Shown here piece after piece: positions 60,517 through 64,000 of a DNA stretch of 64,000 nucleotides (the stretch's first letter is position 1; the number at the start of each line of letters is the position of its first letter). The notes beneath the pieces are model-generated. The model was given only the letters and a program-made list of their open reading frames with translations, was not told where the DNA came from and searched no databases. Where the stretch lies: positions 50,192 through 114,191 of the forward strand of contig NZ_SRLD01000013.1 in NCBI RefSeq assembly GCF_004745955.1, written 5' to 3'. The DNA comes from Hymenobacter elongatus (GTDB taxonomy: Bacteria; Bacteroidota; Bacteroidia; Cytophagales; Hymenobacteraceae). The position numbers were made by a program, and so were the translations under genes.

Positions 60517-61707
60517 ATGACATTGTTGAAGCTGCCTTTGCGATTAGCGTTACTGCCCGGCCTGCTGGGCTTCTCTATCGCGGCTCAGGCTCAGAGTTCA
60601 CCGAACACGATTACGACTGCCGTACCCATTCTGACGCTGAGCCCTGATGCGCGCTCGGCGGCACTCGGCGAAGCGGGCGTAGCCATCTCCCCTGATGCCA
60701 ACGCGTCCTACCATAATGCGGGCAAGCTGGGCTTCGTAACGAGCAAATACGGTGTTTCTCCCTCCTACTCGCCGTGGCTCCGTAACGTGACCGACGACAT
60801 GGGCTTGGCCTATCTGTCCGGCTTTGCCAAACTCAATCAGCGCTCGGCCATCTCGGCTTCGCTGATGTATTTTGATCTGGGCACAATTTCCTTCCGCGAC
60901 AAAGACAACCGCTCTTTAGGCGACTTCAACCCGAAGGAGTATGCGGTCAGCGTTTCGTACGGACAAAAGCTAAGCGAAAATTTCGGCGTCGGTATTACGG
61001 CTCGCTACATTCGATCCAACCTCACGGGCGAATCGGCCAGCGGCCGGCCCGGCAATGCAGCTGCCGTCGATTTGGGTGCCTACTACACCAAAGACCTCTC
61101 CATTGGCCCCGGCGACTACAATCTGGCGCTTGGTGCTACGGTCTCCAATGTTGGTAATAAAATGACGTATACCAACGCGCTACAGGCCGACTTCCTGCCC
61201 ACCACGCTGAAGCTCGGAACCGCTATTACCCGTGAACTGGATGCGTACAATAAGATTACGCTGACCGTTGACGCTAGTAAACTCTTAGTACCTACTCCCT
61301 TCTACATGGAAGGTGATACAGTAGGGTTTGGCAAAAGCATTAAGGCGAAAAATGCGGAAATACGGGCTAAATCACCGATCAGTGGCATTGTCGGCTCTTT
61401 CAGCGACGCGCCCGGTGGTTTTAGCGAGGAATTGAAGGAAATTAACATTTCGGCTGGCCTCGAGTACTGGTACAATGATTTACTGGCGGCCCGAGTTGGC
61501 TACTTCTATGAGAACCCTGTTAAAGGCGACCGGCAATACCTCAGTTTTGGCATAGGCGTACGCTACCAAGTGTTCGGAGTAGACGGCACCTATTTGGTGC
61601 CTAATCAACGTGCTAATCCATTGGCTCAAACTATTCGCGTATCCTTGCATTTCAACTTCAACAAGTCTGAAGAGGCTTTCGGCAGCGACTCCAGCCCCGT
61701 CAACTAA
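60517..61707 (+). CDS. porV: T9SS outer-membrane shuttle protein PorV (LptO)
   Basis: A 396-residue FadL-like outer-membrane barrel. The ATG at 60517 gives a signal peptide ending AAQAQ. The family opening ITTAVPILTLSPDARSAALG with GEAGVAISPDANASYHN is diagnostic. Barrel strands continue to SLHFNFNKSEEAFGSDSSPV. PorV accepts cargo at the SprA translocon and brings it to PorU, with which it forms the attachment complex together with PorZ. It is co-transcribed with porU and followed after nine bases by the M16-like gene. Confidence 0.95.
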   Translation: MTLLKLPLRLALLPGLLGFSIAAQAQSSPNTITTAVPILTLSPDARSAALGEAGVAISPDANASYHNAGKLGFVTSKYGVSPSYSPWLRNVTDDMGLAYLSGFAKLNQRSAISASLMYFDLGTISFRDKDNRSLGDFNPKEYAVSVSYGQKLSENFGVGITARYIRSNLTGESASGRPGNAAAVDLGAYYTKDLSIGPGDYNLALGATVSNVGNKMTYTNALQADFLPTTLKLGTAITRELDAYNKITLTVDASKLLVPTPFYMEGDTVGFGKSIKAKNAEIRAKSPISGIVGSFSDAPGGFSEELKEINISAGLEYWYNDLLAARVGYFYENPVKGDRQYLSFGIGVRYQVFGVDGTYLVPNQRANPLAQTIRVSLHFNFNKSEEAFGSDSSPVN

Positions 61708-61716
61708 CTCGTTTCT

Positions 61717-62994
61717 ATGCTCGACCGTCAAGTCGCTCCTCCCATTCAGCCGCTGGCCAGCGTTACGCTTCCAGCGGCTGACGTGTTTTCGCTCCCCAAC
61801 GGTGCCCGTCTCCATAGCATCCGCAATAATGCTCAGCCCGTTATCCGGCTTCAATTAGTATTCCCAGCTGGTAAATGGGCAGAGCCAACATCTGGCGTAT
61901 CGTTGCTGACTGCCCGTATGCTTCTGGAAGGTACTATCACACGCACCGCCCGACAGATTGCTGACGAAACCGCATTTTATGGGGCCTCGCTGGAGTGCGA
62001 GCAAGGCTACGATCAGGCTACTCTCACGCTATATTGCCTGGCCCGCCACCTTGAAAAGCTTTTACCGCTGGTATTGGATGTAGTCTGTGAGCCTTCTTTC
62101 CCTGAAACAGAACTGGCCCAACTCAAAGCACGGACCACCCAGAACATTCAAATCGAACGGCAGAAAACTAGCTATTTAGCATCGGAGTGCTTTGCTTACA
62201 CTCTCTATGGGGCAGAGTACGCCTATGGGCGCATGTTTGATGAAGTAGAATTCAATAAAGTAAGTCGTGACGCTTTACAAGACTTCCATCAGTCAGCTTA
62301 TAGTATAGCCGCCGCTGAGGTTTTTCTTTGTGGCGATGTTACTACGGAACAGTTGCGGCTTGTTAGTCAAGCTATTAGCCAAATAGCTGTATCTCAATCC
62401 AGTATTCATGTTCTGTCGCCGTCTGCGCAGCCAATAGCCTCCTCGTCCAAGAAATATACTCAGGTTACTGATGCCATGCAGTCTTCCTTGCGTATTGGCC
62501 GTTTATGGCCTTCGCTGAACCACCCCGATGCACACAAGCTTCAAGTATTAACTAAAGTACTCGGCGGCTATTTCGGCTCTCGTTTGATGAAGAATATTCG
62601 GGAAGACAAAGGGTTTACTTATGGAATTTACGCTAGCATAAGCTCCAGGGAGCACGCCAATAGCTTTCTAATTGGTACTGATGTTAATGCAACATCTACG
62701 CAAGCCACAGTTTATGAAATATACAAGGAACTCTCATTATTGCAGGATGAGCTAATTCCAGATACTGAACTACAGACTGTCAAAAATTATATGACTGGCA
62801 AATTCGCTAATGAACTAAGCACCGTTTTTGAGCAGTGTGACAAATATAAAAGCCTAGTCTTTTTCCAACTTCCAAATTCCTATTACTCAGATTTTTTAGC
62901 GCAAGTAAACCAAGTTACTTCTCAAGATCTACAGAAATTAGCACAGAAATATTTGTCACCTGATAAAATGACAGAAATTATCGCTGGGCCTTAG
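61717..62994 (+). CDS. M16 family peptidase homologue without the zinc motif
   Basis: A 425-residue protein with two M16 half-domains and no signal peptide. Alignment of the opening GVSLLTARMLLEGT with the family's GxAHFLEHMxFKGT shows LLTAR (63-67) where HxxEH should be, so it cannot bind zinc. The C-terminal half keeps the Arg/Tyr pair (SRLMKNIREDKGFTYGIYAS) that the inactive partner supplies in M16B heterodimers. The active partner gene, normally adjacent, is not present in the window. It follows porV by nine bases and is likely in the same transcript. Its 3' half is more AT-rich than its 5' half. Confidence 0.88.
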   Translation: MLDRQVAPPIQPLASVTLPAADVFSLPNGARLHSIRNNAQPVIRLQLVFPAGKWAEPTSGVSLLTARMLLEGTITRTARQIADETAFYGASLECEQGYDQATLTLYCLARHLEKLLPLVLDVVCEPSFPETELAQLKARTTQNIQIERQKTSYLASECFAYTLYGAEYAYGRMFDEVEFNKVSRDALQDFHQSAYSIAAAEVFLCGDVTTEQLRLVSQAISQIAVSQSSIHVLSPSAQPIASSSKKYTQVTDAMQSSLRIGRLWPSLNHPDAHKLQVLTKVLGGYFGSRLMKNIREDKGFTYGIYASISSREHANSFLIGTDVNATSTQATVYEIYKELSLLQDELIPDTELQTVKNYMTGKFANELSTVFEQCDKYKSLVFFQLPNSYYSDFLAQVNQVTSQDLQKLAQKYLSPDKMTEIIAGP

Positions 62995-63194
62995 AGGATT
63001 AGCAGCCCACCAAATCACATTGAGCATTTGCTGGCGGCAAACATTAGTATGGGTGTTATATGCAGCAGCACGATTATCGCTGCTGCTGCATATATCTATT
63101 GTGCCAGTCACTATATTCGCGAGAATAGCAGTAACAATATGCAGGCCACGCAAGAGTGCACAGCCTAATAATACAGGGGCTTAGGAAGTGACGA

Positions 63195-63300
63195 GAGCAT
63201 CAAAAAGTGTGGGGCAATCCTACTTTCTGACTGGCCAAGTAGAAACGGAGCGAATAGTTTTTTAACCCAAAAAGGTACTGCCCCACACTTTTTGATGCTC
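63195..63300. mobile_element. 106-bp element bounded by 22-bp perfect inverted repeats
   Basis: GAGCATCAAAAAGTGTGGGG plus CA (63195-63216) is exactly repeated in reverse complement at 63279-63300. The 62-base centre has no ORF of its own. No target-site duplication is evident. It interrupts the decayed secreted-protein gene at 63302-63552, and looks like a MITE or a deletion remnant of an insertion sequence. Confidence 0.65.
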
Positions 63301-63301
63301 T

Positions 63302-63552
63302 CCTGTGCTACTGCTCGTACCCGCCCCGGTCGGGAGGAACTGGTAAAGAGCCCGGTCGTAATCCAGTTGGAACCACCTGTGAAGGTACGATACACCGCCC
63401 CGTTCGAACCGCACACCCAACCCACATTGGCATTGTAGAAGTTGATCGACGCAAAGGCTTGTCCATGTGGGGAGTTTTGACTAGACCATTGCGCCTGGGC
63501 GTAATCTGTTTTACAAAGGAGTAAAACGGAAGCAAAAAAACAGTTTTTTCAC
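63302..63552 (-). pseudogene. Decayed secreted BNR/YCF48-like protein gene, 5' fragment
   Basis: On the minus strand a GTG at 63552 starts MKKLFF. After a run of seven T (plus-strand A at 63534-63540) the frame breaks. Removing one T restores a signal peptide, MKKLFFASVLLLCKTDYAQA, followed by QWSSQNSPHGQAFASINFYN and ANVGWVCGSNGAVYRTFTGG, a repeat typical of YCF48/BNR propeller proteins, which are often T9SS cargo. The frame then runs into the inverted-repeat element at 63300 and is lost. Frameshift and truncation together indicate a pseudogene. A slippage-based phase switch is the alternative for the first break. Confidence 0.6.
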
Positions 63553-63577
63553 TTATTGAAGCAAAAAGATTTTGAAA

Positions 63578-63868
63578 TCAATTGTGACTAATTACCGACT
63601 TCTTTATTATTCTAAATTTTCCTCTTTTCTTTTTTAGCAAGAAAATTGTGCTTTGATAAAACATTGTTCTTTTATTTTCTCGAACCTCGCATATCATGAA
63701 CCCGTCGAAAGGACAAGAGTAAGACATTATATACTTTATATCTTTATTATTAGAATACAAACTATCTTCATGCATGGAATTGATATTGAGTCTCTCTTCT
63801 AATGAAACAATATAATTTTGTGTATATTTAATATTTAATTGATATAGATCCAATTGAAAAAAGGACAT
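63578..63868 (-). CDS. Hypothetical protein, AT-rich
   Basis: A 96-residue frame starting at ATG 63868 (MSFFQLDLYQLNIKYTQNYI). It is rich in Lys, Ile, Asn and Tyr and has a basic tail (LLKKKRGKFRIIKKSVISHN). There is no signal peptide, membrane helix or known domain. Base composition is far from the rest of the window, which suggests transfer or decay. It may not be a gene. Confidence 0.35.
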   Translation of the reverse strand: MSFFQLDLYQLNIKYTQNYIVSLEERLNINSMHEDSLYSNNKDIKYIMSYSCPFDGFMICEVRENKRTMFYQSTIFLLKKKRGKFRIIKKSVISHN

Positions 63869-63893
63869 TGGAAGGGTGCAACCCAAATTGTCG

Positions 63894-64000
63894 CTACGCC
63901 GCCCTGGCCGTGTTGAAGGGTTCAATGTGTTGGCGTACCAGCTGCCATCGGTTACTCATCGCGCAGACGCGCAAGGTCAAGACCCGCTGTGCGCCGTTGG
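63894..64000 (-). CDS. Partial unknown protein, C-terminal end only
   Basis: A minus-strand frame enters from the right edge and ends at a TAG at 63894-63896, giving 35 codons (NGAQRVLTLRVCAMSNRWQL, then VRQHIEPFNTARAA). GC content returns to the window's normal level here. No family is recognised, and the fragment is too short to judge. Confidence 0.25.
   Translation of the reverse strand, partial: NGAQRVLTLRVCAMSNRWQLVRQHIEPFNTARAA

Noticed and set aside
1..64000. CRISPR arrays, rRNA or tRNA genes, complete insertion sequences, prophage genes
   Set aside because: No regularly spaced direct repeats, no conserved RNA gene sequences and no transposase or integrase were seen.

Overview
The window looks like chromosomal DNA of a Bacteroidota member close to Hymenobacter (Cytophagales). 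The evidence is high GC content, type IX secretion (T9SS) components with T9SS C-terminal domains, Bacteroidota-type promoters (TTTG, then about 20 bases, then TAnnTTTG), several DUF families typical of the phylum, and few Shine-Dalgarno sequences. The genus is inferred; no rRNA or tRNA gene was found to fix it.

Layout, left to right. 0.1-6.9 kb: two secreted proteins, tadA, superoxide dismutase, a minus-strand operon of two paralogous membrane proteins with a winged-helix regulator, and a nucleoside permease. 6.9-11.5 kb: ndk, an NrnA-like DHH phosphoesterase, and four consecutive FKBP-type prolyl isomerase genes. 11.6-18.9 kb: recO, porZ, tdk, a ferredoxin, a proline-rich conserved protein and a GT-C-like membrane protein. 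18.9-29.5 kb: the rod-shape/elongasome genes mreB-mreC-mreD and mrdA-rodA, split by a 4.8 kb interval of plus-strand genes (CarboxypepD-regulatory-like protein, c-type cytochrome, YceI, DUF5777 barrel, HMA-like protein, and a nonsense-interrupted truncated haemoglobin). 29.8-35.4 kb: purH, then an uncharacterised cluster of acyl-CoA dehydrogenase, LmbE/PIG-L deacetylase, NodS-like methyltransferase and convergent GT2 glycosyltransferase. 35.6-41.8 kb: two tandem outer-membrane barrel paralogues, a UbiA prenyltransferase, a cold-shock protein, a KdsC-like phosphatase, IscX, an Isc-type ferredoxin and a DUF2520 protein. 42.0-44.7 kb: a large T9SS cargo protein. 45.2-50.2 kb: a cytochrome c maturation operon ccmB-C-D-E-F, with a CxxxY-type CcmE. 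50.5-56.3 kb: a TolB/barrel fusion protein, a DAO-type oxidoreductase, an MBL hydrolase and pssA. 56.5-63.0 kb: porU, porV and an M16 peptidase homologue without its zinc motif. 63.0-64.0 kb: a lower-GC end with a 106-bp inverted-repeat element, a decayed secreted-protein gene and unknown ORFs.

Themes. T9SS is represented by PorZ and PorU (attachment complex), PorV (shuttle) and at least one cargo. The Ccm operon can supply haem attachment for the c-type cytochrome at 23.7 kb. The strongest candidate for an undescribed system is the dehydrogenase/deacetylase/methyltransferase/glycosyltransferase cluster at 31.5-35.4 kb, whose set of activities parallels Nod-factor assembly. Two families of long palindromic repeats, each present twice, sit between genes, and one copy abuts the damaged haemoglobin gene. 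No CRISPR array, rRNA, tRNA or complete insertion sequence was found.
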